From positions 372,001 to 436,000 of the forward strand of contig NZ_LR134472.1 of assembly GCF_900637905.1 (NCBI RefSeq): 64,000 nt of DNA, written 5' to 3'. Of the stretch, positions 22,774 to 31,836 are shown one piece after another. The notes under the pieces were generated by a model. It saw only the letters and a program-made list of their open reading frames with translations, was not told where the DNA came from and did not search any database. A program made the translations under genes and the position numbers. Position 1 is the first letter of the stretch. The number at the start of each line of letters is the position of its first letter. This DNA comes from Parvimonas micra (GTDB lineage: Bacteria > Bacillota > Clostridia > Tissierellales > Peptoniphilaceae).

Positions 22774-25443
22774 TTATTTTTGATTTCTTTTTTTCAAGAA
22801 TAACATTATTCCACCTGATATAGCTAAAATTCCCGAATAAATTGAAGCACTTGCTCCAATTCCTGTCTTAGCCAATTTAGACTTCTTAGGTTTTTCAGAA
22901 GGTATTGAAGGTGACAATGCAGGACTTTCTGTATTAACCACTTCTATTCCGTCTTTCATATTTCCGGAATAAGTTGCCTTAAATAATTTGTTACCTAACT
23001 TGATTGAATTGTTATTTTCGCCTACTTCTTTTACTGTGTATTCATAAGCCTTTGAATTTTCTATTGATTCATATGCTTTTAAGTCTTTAAATTCTCCTGT
23101 CCAGCTGTTGGCTTTATTCAATTCAAGTTTTTGCCCTGTTGCTTTTCCATCTTTATATAATTCAACTTCTATTTTATCTACAGGTGCCGTGATTTTATTT
23201 CCGTTTGTTCCCAACCATTTCTTTGTTACCTTTAAATTTCTTGTTGAAGGTATCATTGGTGTCCAAGGTGTTTCTGGTGTTGGTGATTTTGTCTTATCTG
23301 TTACTGTTAATTTATTTCCATTTGCCTTTACTTCGTTTCCGTCCGCATTCTTAACTGTAACTTTTCCTTGTTCATCCACTTCAAAAGTTATATCTGTAAC
23401 TTTTAGGTATCCGTTAGGAGCCGCTTCTTCGTGGAATATATATGTTCCGGCTTTTAACTTAATAATTTCGCTTTGTCCGGCTTTTGATGTCCATTCTTTT
23501 ACTACTTGTCCTTGTGCATCTTTAATTTGGATTTTAGCTCCTGCTATTTCTTCTCCACCTACATTTACTTTGCTGAATAATACTTCTTTTTCACCTGGTG
23601 TTGGCGGTACAACCGGTTCAGTTTTGTCTGTTACTGTTAATTTATTTTCATTCGCTTTTACTTCGTTTCCGTTTGCATTTTTAACTGTAACTTTTCCTTG
23701 TTCGTCCACTTCAAAAGTTATATCCGTAACTTTTAGGTATCCGTTAGGAGCCGCTTCTTCATGGAATATATATGTTCCGGCTTTTAACTTAATAATTTCG
23801 CTTTGTCCGGCTTTCGATGTCCATTCTTTTACTACATTTCCTTGTGCATCTTTAATTTGGATTTTTGCTCCCGCTATTTCTTCTCCGCCTACATTTACTT
23901 TGCTGAATAATACTTCTTTTTCACCTGGTGTTGGCGGTACAACCGGTTCAGTTTTGTCTGTTACTGTTAATTTATTTTCATTCGCTTTTACTTCGTTTCC
24001 GTTTGCATTTTTAACTGTAACCTTTCCTTGTTCGTCCACTTCAAAAGTTATATCCGTAACTTTTAGGTACCCATTAGGAGCCGCTTCTTCATGGAATATA
24101 TATGTTCCGGCTTTTAACTTAATAATTTCGCTTTGTCCAGCTTTCGATGTCCATTCTTTTACTACTTGTCCTTGTACATCTTTAATTTGGATTTTAGCTC
24201 CCGCTATTTCTTCTCCGCCTACATTTACTTTGCTGAATACAACTTCTTTTTCAACTTCTTCATTAGGTAAAACTGTAAATGTTTGTGATTTATCTTTCGG
24301 ATCTTCATGTGTTAATTCTTGTTTCTTATCCGGCTTTCCATCTCCGTCTGTATCTATTACATTTTCCAATGAAACTACTTTCTCAAAAACTACATAGGAT
24401 TTTCCGGCTTCTAAATTAAGTTTTCCAAAATTTAATGTCCATTCGCCTTTTCCTGTTGCATCAGGTTTTAAATTTGTACTACCATTTACTTCAGAAACAG
24501 GATTATCAGGATTAACGAGTTTTCCATCTTTTACTTCATAAACTTTACCTTCAACATCATATTCTACATTTGGATAAAGTCCCTTATATGTTACCTTATC
24601 CGAAACTTCAACTCCACCTTCAATATCCTTTGCCTTTAACGTTGCAACTTCATTTTCAGTTGAAGTTTTTCCTCCAGCCGTTACTGTTGTTTTTATTTCT
24701 CCAACTGGTTGGTCTTTTTTCAATCTACCGGTTACAATAGCCTGATATCCGATTTGACCTTGAACCCCCTCGGGTTTATAACCACGAAGTTCAAAATCAG
24801 CAGGCACATTGATACTATCTACGGCTTCACGCAATAAGTATACTACTTTTTGACCCTGTTTTGAGTATTTATAAAACCAATATTGGTTACTATCTTTATC
24901 AACTTTGTAACCATCTGTATAACGCCATATTTCATTTTGAACAACAGTATAAAATTCATTAATTGCATCTTGTGGAGTTGCCCACCCGGATCTTCCGATA
25001 ACATCAGTGGGATCTTTCAAATAAATATAAATAAGTTTAGATACTTTATTCCAAAGTTCATCATGACCTGTAGAAACAACCCCTGGTAAGTGATTATCTC
25101 TAACAAGTTTATTAAAACTCTCCTTATTTAGATTTAATATTTGCTCATACACACCGAAATATTTATCCTTATCCGCATCATATTCGGGATATCTCTTGCT
25201 ATTTGCCATACAAAAACCGAATAGCTCTACTGGAGTATGTGATTCATCTGATGTAACCATTCCTAAACGATTACTTTTCCCTGCTGAGTAATATTTACCA
25301 TCCGGAGATACTCCCGTAGCATCATTTGGAAATCCGTCAGCCTTAGTTTTTGAGGATGGTTGAATCACGCTTGATATTACCATCAAAAAGATAATCACAA
25401 ACGAGACTGCGCTTTTAAAAATTTGCTTACTTCTTTTTTTCAT
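22774..25443 (-). CDS. Sortase-anchored thioester/VaFE/SpaA adhesin
   Basis: This 889-residue cell-wall protein has an N-terminal signal peptide (KKRSKQIFK, then a hydrophobic stretch to about residue 35). A thioester domain follows: Cys78 in ELFGFCMA and Gln169 in TVVQNEIWRYTDG match the Cys-Gln pair that forms a reactive thioester in TED adhesins. Next is a VaFE-type domain (about 255-395) with SDKVTYKGLYPN, YVVFEKVVSLEN and HEDPKDKSQTF. Three near-identical 110-residue SpaA-like domains (about 400-730) and one CnaB domain (RNLKVTKKWLG) lead to the sorting signal LAKTG, a hydrophobic helix and the tail KKRNQK. The stacked cross-linked domains suggest a covalent host-binding stalk. GGAG precedes the ATG. 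Confidence 0.9.
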   Translation of the reverse strand: MKKRSKQIFKSAVSFVIIFLMVISSVIQPSSKTKADGFPNDATGVSPDGKYYSAGKSNRLGMVTSDESHTPVELFGFCMANSKRYPEYDADKDKYFGVYEQILNLNKESFNKLVRDNHLPGVVSTGHDELWNKVSKLIYIYLKDPTDVIGRSGWATPQDAINEFYTVVQNEIWRYTDGYKVDKDSNQYWFYKYSKQGQKVVYLLREAVDSINVPADFELRGYKPEGVQGQIGYQAIVTGRLKKDQPVGEIKTTVTAGGKTSTENEVATLKAKDIEGGVEVSDKVTYKGLYPNVEYDVEGKVYEVKDGKLVNPDNPVSEVNGSTNLKPDATGKGEWTLNFGKLNLEAGKSYVVFEKVVSLENVIDTDGDGKPDKKQELTHEDPKDKSQTFTVLPNEEVEKEVVFSKVNVGGEEIAGAKIQIKDVQGQVVKEWTSKAGQSEIIKLKAGTYIFHEEAAPNGYLKVTDITFEVDEQGKVTVKNANGNEVKANENKLTVTDKTEPVVPPTPGEKEVLFSKVNVGGEEIAGAKIQIKDAQGNVVKEWTSKAGQSEIIKLKAGTYIFHEEAAPNGYLKVTDITFEVDEQGKVTVKNANGNEVKANENKLTVTDKTEPVVPPTPGEKEVLFSKVNVGGEEIAGAKIQIKDAQGQVVKEWTSKAGQSEIIKLKAGTYIFHEEAAPNGYLKVTDITFEVDEQGKVTVKNADGNEVKANGNKLTVTDKTKSPTPETPWTPMIPSTRNLKVTKKWLGTNGNKITAPVDKIEVELYKDGKATGQKLELNKANSWTGEFKDLKAYESIENSKAYEYTVKEVGENNNSIKLGNKLFKATYSGNMKDGIEVVNTESPALSPSIPSEKPKKSKLAKTGIGASASIYSGILAISGGIMLFLKKRNQK
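23262..24255. repeat. Three tandem 330-bp SpaA-domain repeats
   Basis: Direct comparison shows a period of exactly 330 bp (110 residues); the same TTTGCTGAATA landmark recurs at about 23580, 23910 and 24240. Differences between copies are scattered single bases. The antisense strand is also open through this stretch, which is a composition effect. Confidence 0.9.
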
Positions 25444-25892
25444 TTTATTTCTCCTTTCATATTAAAGTATAGATTACTTACATCTTAACAACTCCATAGT
25501 AAATAATCATAAAACTTTGAATTAATGAACTTTATGTAAAAACTACCAACAAATTTTAATTATCATATAAAAGCGATTTAAAATGTATTCGATTTCTTCT
25601 AATTAATATCTCTAAATTTTTAAAATTTTATTAGCTAAATTATAGCATAATATAGAATGAATTGTCTACTATTTTTTACAATTTTTATAATATTTATTTT
25701 TATATAAAAAATATCTATTTATTTTTATATAAAAAATATCGTTTTACCTAATGTAATTACCCTTTTTCATTAATCTCATCCTGTGATTTTATGAATATTT
25801 ATTTTGAAATATTTTCTTATAATTTTCTTAACTATAAAACAAATAAACTTACTTAATTTCTTATTTTATTTAATTGTTTTTAAAAAACTAAA

Positions 25893-25952
25893 TAAGAACC
25901 TCCCCCTTCCGCGATACTTCACGTCAGATGAGTGCCTGGAACCTTGTTATTT
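25893..25952. repeat. 60-nt dispersed element, copy B
   Basis: This is the partner of 6001-6060 with a conserved end AACCTTGTTATT. It lies just downstream of the terminator of the CnaB-repeat gene, the same placement that copy A has relative to dps. It has higher G+C than its surroundings (CCCCCTTCCGCG in the first third). Confidence 0.55.
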
Positions 25953-25962
25953 TTCATAATAA

Positions 25963-25996
25963 AAAAATCAGGGAGTATTTTTTAATTTTACTCCCT
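25963..25996 (-). terminator. Terminator of the CnaB-repeat surface gene
   Basis: On the minus strand AGGGAGTA pairs with TACTCCCT around an 11-nt AT loop and is followed by a T run. It is closely similar in sequence to the terminator of the LPKTG gene at 40766-40802. Confidence 0.8.
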
Positions 25997-26051
25997 AACT
26001 TTAATTACTTAATTTTTTTATTATAATTGTATGTTATATTTAAATCAAAAT

Positions 26052-29000
26052 CTAGATACTTGTATTTTTCTTTTGATTTCTTTTTTTCAAGAATAACATT
26101 ATTCCACCTGATATAGCTAAAATTCCCGAATAAATTGAAGCACTTGCTCCAATTCCTGTCTTAGCCAATTTAGGTTTCTTTGGAATTTCCTTATTTGTAA
26201 TTACAAAGCCGTCTTTTGCATTTCCTTCTATCTTGCTTTCGTATCCTTCAATTGCTACTTCTTTTACTGTATATTCTATTTCTTTTCCATTGTCATCATA
26301 TACAGGTAAATCTTTGAATGTATGTTTCCAAGAATTTGCTTCGTTTAATTTTGCTGCTTGTACTTCTTTTCCATTTGCTAAAAGTTTTACTTCAATTTCT
26401 TCTACAGCCTTTCCTATCCATTTCTTTTCAACTGGAACTTCTGTCTTTGCTAAATTCTTATTTGTGATTACAAAGCCGTCTTTTGCATTTCCTTCTATCT
26501 TGCTTTCGTAACCTTCAATCGCTACTTCTTTTACTGTATAAGTTATTTCTTTTCCATTGTCATCATATACAGGTAAATCTTTGAATGTATGTTTCCAAGA
26601 ATTTGCTTCATTCAATTTAGCTGTTTGAACTTCTTTTCCATTTGCTAAAAGTTTTACTTCAATTTCATTTACAGCTTTTCCTATCCATTTCTTTTCAACT
26701 GGAACTTCTGTCTTTGCTAAATTCTTATTTGTGATTACAAAACCGTCTTTTGCATTTCCTTCTATCTTGCTTTCGTATCCTTCAATCGCTACTTCTTTTA
26801 CTGTATAAACTATTTCTTTTCCATTGTCATCATATACAGGTAAATCTTTGAATGTATGTTTCCAAGAATTTGCTTCATTCAGTTTAGCTGTTTGAACTTC
26901 TTTTCCATTTGCTAAAAGTTTTACTTCAATTTCATTTACAGCTTTTCCTATCCATTTCTTTTCAACTGGAACTTCTGTCTTTGCTAAATTCTTATTTGTG
27001 ATTACAAAGCCGTCTTTTGCATTTCCTTCTATCTTGCTTTCGTAACCTTCAATCGCTACTTCTTTTACTGTATAAACTATTTCTTTTCCATTGTCATCAT
27101 ATACAGGTAAGTCTTTGAATGTATGTTTCCAAGAATTTGCTTCGTTTAATTTAGCTGTTTGAACTTCTTTTCCATTTGCTAATAATTTAACTTCAATTTC
27201 GTTTACAGCTTTTCCTATCCATTTCTTTTCTACAGGAACTTCTGTCTTTGCTAAATTCTTATTTGTGATTACAAAGCCGTCTTTTGCATTTCCTTCTATC
27301 TTACTTTCGTAACCTTCAATTGCTACTTCTTTTACTGTATAAGTTATTTCTTTTCCATTGTCATCATATACAGGTAAATCTTTGAATGTATGTTTCCAAG
27401 AATTTGCTTCATTCAATTTAGCTGTTTGAACTTCTTTTCCATTTGCTAAAAGTTTTACTTCAATTTCATTTACAGCTTTTCCTATCCATTTCTTTTCAAC
27501 TGGAACTTCTGTCTTTGCTAAATTCTTATTTGTGATTACAAAGCCGTCTTTTGCATTTCCTTCTATCTTGCTTTCATATCCTTCAATCGCTACTTCTTTT
27601 ACTGTATAAGTTATTTCTTTTCCATTATCGTCATATTTTGGCAAGTCTTTGAATGTATGTTTCCAAGAATTTGCTTCGTTTAATTTAGCTGATTGAACTT
27701 CTTTTCCATTTGCTAAAAGTTTTACTTCAATTTCATTTACAGCTTTTCCTAGCCATTTCTTTTCTACAGGAACTTCTGTCTTTTCTACATTCTTATTTGT
27801 AATCACAAAGCCGTCTTTTGCATTTCCTTCTATCTTGCTTTCGTAACCTTCTACTTTTGCTTCCTTGATTGTATAAACTATTTCTTTTCCATTTTTGTAT
27901 TTATCAAGGTTTGTAAATTTACCTTTCCAATTTTCACTTTTCTTTAAAGTTAAAGTTTTTCCGGTATCTACACCATCAGCAAATAATTTTACAGTTACTT
28001 CTTCAACGCTTGCAGGTCCAATCCACTTCTTTTCTACAGGAATTTCAGTTTTTTCAACATTATGTTTGTTTTTAATTATATATCCTAAAACTCCATCTAC
28101 TTGCCCTGCAATTATTTCAGTATCGTATCCTTCTACTACTGTTTCTTCTTTAACAGTGTATTTAATTTTGTTTCCTTGTGCATCATATTTGTCAAGGTCT
28201 GTAAATTCACCTTTCCAATTATTTTGCTCATTTAGTTTTATTATCTTATCTGTAGGAATATCATTCTTTACTAATCTTACAACTATTTCCTTAACTCTCT
28301 TACCGTCTTGGTTATTATTGTCTTCCCATTTCTTTTCTACAGGAATTTTTACTTTTTCAGTATTTTTGTTCGTAATTGTAAATCCGTCTTGCATTGTTCC
28401 GGTAATTTCTGAAGTATATCCTTCAGGTACATTCTTTTCAACTACTTCATATTTGATTTCTGAACCATCTGCTTCATACTTATTTAGTCCTGTAAATGTA
28501 TATGTCCAATTTTCACTTGCTTTTAGTTCATGTTCTTGAATTACATCATTACTTCCTACTTTTTTAAGTTGTACAGTTACTGAATCTTTTGCAGGACCAA
28601 TCCATTTTTTAATTACTGGAATAGAAATTTTTTCATTAAGTTTATTTTCTATGGTTTTTAATGCAATTCTGCTATTTTCATCAAAATCTTTCTCTTCAAC
28701 ATAAACTGGATCTTTTAAAGGTAGATAATTGTCAGGTGCTTTTGTTTCAACGAGTTTATATCTATCCAAAACTAAATTTCCAAGTTCACCTTTTCCATCA
28801 GTACCGGTAGTAATAGTTCCAACTTTTTGGTTGTTACGCACACGAATAACATCAAACATTGCTCCGGATAATGATGATCCGTCATTTCCTTTTTTATGCA
28901 CTTTAATTTTATATACATATCCTGCGCCACCACCACTGGCATCTATAATTTTATAAGACGTATTATGCTTAAAAGTTTTTCCGGCATCTATAAGTTCCAC

Positions 29001-29918
29001 TTTGTTTTTAAATTCTTCACCAACCACAGGTTCATAGGATATTTTAACTTTATATCTAATCATTAGTCCTTTACCGGCAGGTCTATTTCCAATATCAAGT
29101 GTAAACTTATTTCCTTCAATTTTAAGTTTGCTCTTATATTGTGCAGTTACATCTACCTCATCAGTAAATAAAATATCTGTTCCTGTTGCATTTTTAACCC
29201 ATTTACCTTCAAGTATTTGGAAAGAATTTTCAACATATTGAACTCCCGGATTCAAAAGTTCATCAGTTACCTTTGCATTTACCATTTCCTTATTGGATTG
29301 ATTAATACTTATTTTATAATGACCGATAGTTTTATCTTTACTATCCATCCAGCCACCTTTTATTACTTGTACAGGTGAAACTTGTTGCGGATTATAAGTA
29401 ACAGTGCCTGCTGGAACAACTGTTCCATCTCCCTTTGCAGTAAGTGTTACCGGAATAACACCTGTTTGAGTTTGCGTGTTACTATTAATTTGAATATTAA
29501 AATAAAATGATCCTTTAACATGAGAATGTTCTTGGGCATATTTTGTATAGGTAATAACCACTTTTGCAGGATTACCATCAACTATTTGTCCATTTGCAAC
29601 AACATCATTTCCAGCTTTAATCTCAAATTTAAATGGAGATGCAGGTGAAAAACCTTTGGGCAATGTCAATGTTGTAGTATCCCCCTCTTTTACCTGATTA
29701 TTTGGCAATTCATACTCCGCATTTATCCTAAATGCTTTCCAAGCAGGCATTGGCTTCGTAATCGGCTTACCCTCCAAATCTGTAATATTTGCTTTTGTTA
29801 TTACATTTGAATGCACTTCATCAGCATGTGCTGTAATCTTTGCATGTAATATAATTGAAAAAACCATCGTAACTACGAGAAAAATACTTAAACTTCTTTT
29901 AATTAAATCTCTTTTCAA
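26052..29918 (-). CDS. Large CnaB-repeat sortase-anchored surface protein
   Basis: This 1288-residue protein starts at a TTG (29918) with AAAGGGGAAG upstream. A signal peptide ends near residue 33 (ITAHADE). Residues 35-330 look like the two-lobed ligand-binding Ig-type region of MSCRAMM-like adhesins (PNNQVKEGDTTTLTLPKGF and GNRPAGKGLMIRYKVKISYE are typical). One SpaA-like domain (KVHKKGNDGSSLSGAMFDV) and nine CnaB domains of about 89 residues follow. The last six are nearly identical (KKWIGKAVNEIEVKLLANG). CnaB domains usually carry Lys-Asn isopeptide bonds, giving a rigid stalk. It ends in sorting signal LAKTG, a membrane helix and a basic tail. Confidence 0.88.
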   Translation of the reverse strand: MKRDLIKRSLSIFLVVTMVFSIILHAKITAHADEVHSNVITKANITDLEGKPITKPMPAWKAFRINAEYELPNNQVKEGDTTTLTLPKGFSPASPFKFEIKAGNDVVANGQIVDGNPAKVVITYTKYAQEHSHVKGSFYFNIQINSNTQTQTGVIPVTLTAKGDGTVVPAGTVTYNPQQVSPVQVIKGGWMDSKDKTIGHYKISINQSNKEMVNAKVTDELLNPGVQYVENSFQILEGKWVKNATGTDILFTDEVDVTAQYKSKLKIEGNKFTLDIGNRPAGKGLMIRYKVKISYEPVVGEEFKNKVELIDAGKTFKHNTSYKIIDASGGGAGYVYKIKVHKKGNDGSSLSGAMFDVIRVRNNQKVGTITTGTDGKGELGNLVLDRYKLVETKAPDNYLPLKDPVYVEEKDFDENSRIALKTIENKLNEKISIPVIKKWIGPAKDSVTVQLKKVGSNDVIQEHELKASENWTYTFTGLNKYEADGSEIKYEVVEKNVPEGYTSEITGTMQDGFTITNKNTEKVKIPVEKKWEDNNNQDGKRVKEIVVRLVKNDIPTDKIIKLNEQNNWKGEFTDLDKYDAQGNKIKYTVKEETVVEGYDTEIIAGQVDGVLGYIIKNKHNVEKTEIPVEKKWIGPASVEEVTVKLFADGVDTGKTLTLKKSENWKGKFTNLDKYKNGKEIVYTIKEAKVEGYESKIEGNAKDGFVITNKNVEKTEVPVEKKWLGKAVNEIEVKLLANGKEVQSAKLNEANSWKHTFKDLPKYDDNGKEITYTVKEVAIEGYESKIEGNAKDGFVITNKNLAKTEVPVEKKWIGKAVNEIEVKLLANGKEVQTAKLNEANSWKHTFKDLPVYDDNGKEITYTVKEVAIEGYESKIEGNAKDGFVITNKNLAKTEVPVEKKWIGKAVNEIEVKLLANGKEVQTAKLNEANSWKHTFKDLPVYDDNGKEIVYTVKEVAIEGYESKIEGNAKDGFVITNKNLAKTEVPVEKKWIGKAVNEIEVKLLANGKEVQTAKLNEANSWKHTFKDLPVYDDNGKEIVYTVKEVAIEGYESKIEGNAKDGFVITNKNLAKTEVPVEKKWIGKAVNEIEVKLLANGKEVQTAKLNEANSWKHTFKDLPVYDDNGKEITYTVKEVAIEGYESKIEGNAKDGFVITNKNLAKTEVPVEKKWIGKAVEEIEVKLLANGKEVQAAKLNEANSWKHTFKDLPVYDDNGKEIEYTVKEVAIEGYESKIEGNAKDGFVITNKEIPKKPKLAKTGIGASASIYSGILAISGGIMLFLKKRNQKKNTSI
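26071..26173. repeat. 103-bp block identical to 22778-22880
   Basis: The part of this gene coding for the LAKTG signal, membrane helix and most of the tail is base-for-base identical to the same part of the thioester adhesin gene (22778-22880). The sequences diverge immediately on both sides. Recent gene conversion or a shared modular end explains this. Confidence 0.9.
26192..27793. repeat. Six tandem 267-bp CnaB repeats
   Basis: The landmark CTATCCATTTCTTTT (CTAGCC in one copy) occurs at 26414, 26681, 26948, 27215, 27482 and 27749, an exact 267-bp period (89 residues). Protein differences between copies are few (EITYT/EIVYT/EIEYT, VQT/VQS/VQA), so copy number can change by recombination. 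Confidence 0.93.
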
Positions 29919-30299
29919 ATTTTTCTTCCCCTTTCTAGTACTTTTTCAAACTTTATTATTTTGTTTCATAATAAACTCAGACTTTAAATTATATGTAAAA
30001 TTTACAAATTAGATGTTCTCCAACATTTATAAAAGTTCAAAAATCCATAATAAATTTATACTAATTCCAGTTTTTACATAAAATATAAAGTCATAGGCTA
30101 TTATACCATAAAATGACAGTAAAGTCTAATATTTTAATTGTTATAATTATTATGATTATGTGATGATACAATCTAAGATTAAGTCCACAAAAAAAGAATC
30201 CCACTGAACAATCAGAAAAGAATTCTCTTTTATAAATCGATAAAAAATTTAATTATAAATATTATAATTTTAATATAATAACATTTATTCATATATATA
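29919..30299. other. Intergenic region upstream of the CnaB-repeat gene
   Basis: AT-rich leader of the surface gene, with no coding frame I can support. It contains the ALDH terminator (30189-30226) at its distal end. I see no riboswitch and no confident promoter. Confidence 0.6.
30189..30226 (-). terminator. Possible terminator downstream of the aldehyde dehydrogenase gene's locus
   Basis: On the minus strand AGAAT...TCTGA, TTGT, TCAG...ATTCT is followed by seven T. The stem is interrupted by an asymmetric bulge. It lies 74 bp past the ALDH stop codon. Confidence 0.55.
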
Positions 30300-31661
30300 T
30301 CACATAATACGTTTAAATACGTTCAATTTTTTCAAATCAAAAGGTGCATATCTAAATGGTAAATCAAAAATTGTTTTATTTTTTACAATTCCTTTTTTAT
30401 GACTTAATAAATCAAAACCATGTTTCCCATGATAAGAGCCCATACCGCTATTTCCTACTCCACCAAAAGGAACATGACTATTTGCAAGTTGCATTATAGT
30501 ATCATTAACACAACCTCCTCCATAGGAAAGACTGTTAATAATATTCTCGGCGTTTTCTTTTCTTTGAGAAAAAATATAACATGCTAATGGCTTTTCTATT
30601 TCTTTAATTATATTAATAACTTTATCTATATCATCATACTCAATAATCGGTAACAAAGGTCCAAAAATTTCACCTTTCATAATCTCGTGATTAAAATCTA
30701 CATTAGGAAATATTGTAGGTTCAATCTTTCTTTCGCGATCATTACTTTTTCCGCCAATTACTTTTGACTCAGTCTTTATTAAATTTAAAAGACGTTCATA
30801 ATGATGAGTATTAATAATTTTTGGATAAGATTTGTTATTTACAGCATCAGGATATCTCAATCCAATTTCTTTTTGCAAGCATTTAATAAGTTCTTCTTTT
30901 ACATTTTTATGAACAACAATATAGTCTATTGAAACACATGTCTGTCCCGCATTTAATAGTTTCCCCCATACGATACGTTTTGCTGAAAGTTTAATATCAG
31001 CTGTTTCGTCAATAATACAAGGACTCTTTCCTCCTAATTCCAAAGATACAGGAATTAAATTTTCACTCGCTACACGCATTATAATTTTCCCGACTCTTGC
31101 ACTTCCGGTAAAGAATATAAAATCATATCTTTGATGAAGAATTTCATCATAATCAAGTTCAGAATCTACACAGTAAATATATTCTTCTTCAAATGTTTTA
31201 TTTATTATATCTCTAATTATTTTTGATGTATTTTTGCTCTCTTTTGAGCATTTTATAACAGCACAATTTCCTGCAGCAATAGCAGCAACCAGTGGAGAAA
31301 GCGACAAATTAAAAGGATAATTCCAAGGAGATATTATTAATACAACTCCATACGGCTCTGAATAGACATAGCTTTTAGCGGGAAATGTACCAAGACTTCC
31401 CCTTACCCTTCTAGGCTTACTCCATTTCTTTACATTTTTCAATGCCTCACGAATTTCACCATATACTATTCCAATTTCAGTAAGATAACCTTCTGCCTCT
31501 GATTTTGAAAGGTCACTATTTAATGCAGATAGTATTTGCTTTTCGTTCTCTTTAATTACATTCTCAAGTTTTCGTAACATACTAATTCTATATCCAACAG
31601 ATTTTGTAGCATCTGTGTTAAAAAATTCTTTTTGCTTTTCAACTACACTTTTTAATTCCAT
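30300..31661 (-). CDS. Aldehyde dehydrogenase, class 3 (ALDH3) type
   Basis: This 453-residue NAD(P)-dependent oxidoreductase converts aldehydes to carboxylates. Motifs: VLIISPWNYPFNLSLSPL for the cofactor pocket, FFTGSARVGKIIM, the general base Glu in VSLELGGKSPCI, and the catalytic Cys in NAGQTCVSIDY. GEIFGPLLPI and PFGGVGNSGMGSYHGKHGF are also present. Length and the PFGGVGNSGMG end are typical of the ALDH3 branch (CalB-like, medium/long-chain aldehydes). Exact substrate unknown. It is not tightly linked to its neighbours. Confidence 0.93.
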   Translation of the reverse strand: MELKSVVEKQKEFFNTDATKSVGYRISMLRKLENVIKENEKQILSALNSDLSKSEAEGYLTEIGIVYGEIREALKNVKKWSKPRRVRGSLGTFPAKSYVYSEPYGVVLIISPWNYPFNLSLSPLVAAIAAGNCAVIKCSKESKNTSKIIRDIINKTFEEEYIYCVDSELDYDEILHQRYDFIFFTGSARVGKIIMRVASENLIPVSLELGGKSPCIIDETADIKLSAKRIVWGKLLNAGQTCVSIDYIVVHKNVKEELIKCLQKEIGLRYPDAVNNKSYPKIINTHHYERLLNLIKTESKVIGGKSNDRERKIEPTIFPNVDFNHEIMKGEIFGPLLPIIEYDDIDKVINIIKEIEKPLACYIFSQRKENAENIINSLSYGGGCVNDTIMQLANSHVPFGGVGNSGMGSYHGKHGFDLLSHKKGIVKNKTIFDLPFRYAPFDLKKLNVFKRIM

Positions 31662-31740
31662 TTTGTACTCCTCATAATATGCTCTATATTTTATTATAAT
31701 TTGCCCTAAATATAATCCTTAAAACATATTTTGAATTTCT

Positions 31741-31771
31741 TAAAAGGCTCCTAGCAGTAATTCAGGAGCCT
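31741..31771 (-). terminator. Terminator of the MBL-fold hydrolase gene
   Basis: AGGCTCCT and AGGAGCCT form a perfect 8-bp stem, followed on the minus strand by TTTT, about 65 bp after the MBL gene's stop codon. Confidence 0.7.
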
Positions 31772-31836
31772 ATTTAATTTTATATTAATTAAGATAGAAT
31801 ATATAATTATCTTCATACTAAACTTTTCATTTATAA

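Larger units (their letters stand above)
25444..26051. other. Intergenic region between the two large adhesin genes
   Basis: No convincing gene. Visible features are the leader of the thioester adhesin (GAAAGGAG before its ATG), an exact 25-bp tandem duplication at 25691-25740, the 60-nt dispersed element at 25893-25952, and the terminator of the CnaB-repeat gene at 25963-25996. The rest is AT-rich sequence without recognisable structure. Confidence 0.7.

Noticed and set aside
23108-24397. A 429-codon open frame on the plus strand
   Set aside because: It is antisense to the SpaA repeats of the thioester adhesin; the absence of stops follows from the repeats' codon composition, and there is no ribosome binding site or recognisable protein.
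26192-27793. Regular direct repeats that could be taken for a CRISPR array
   Set aside because: The 267-bp period is wholly coding (89-residue CnaB domains) with no unique spacers.
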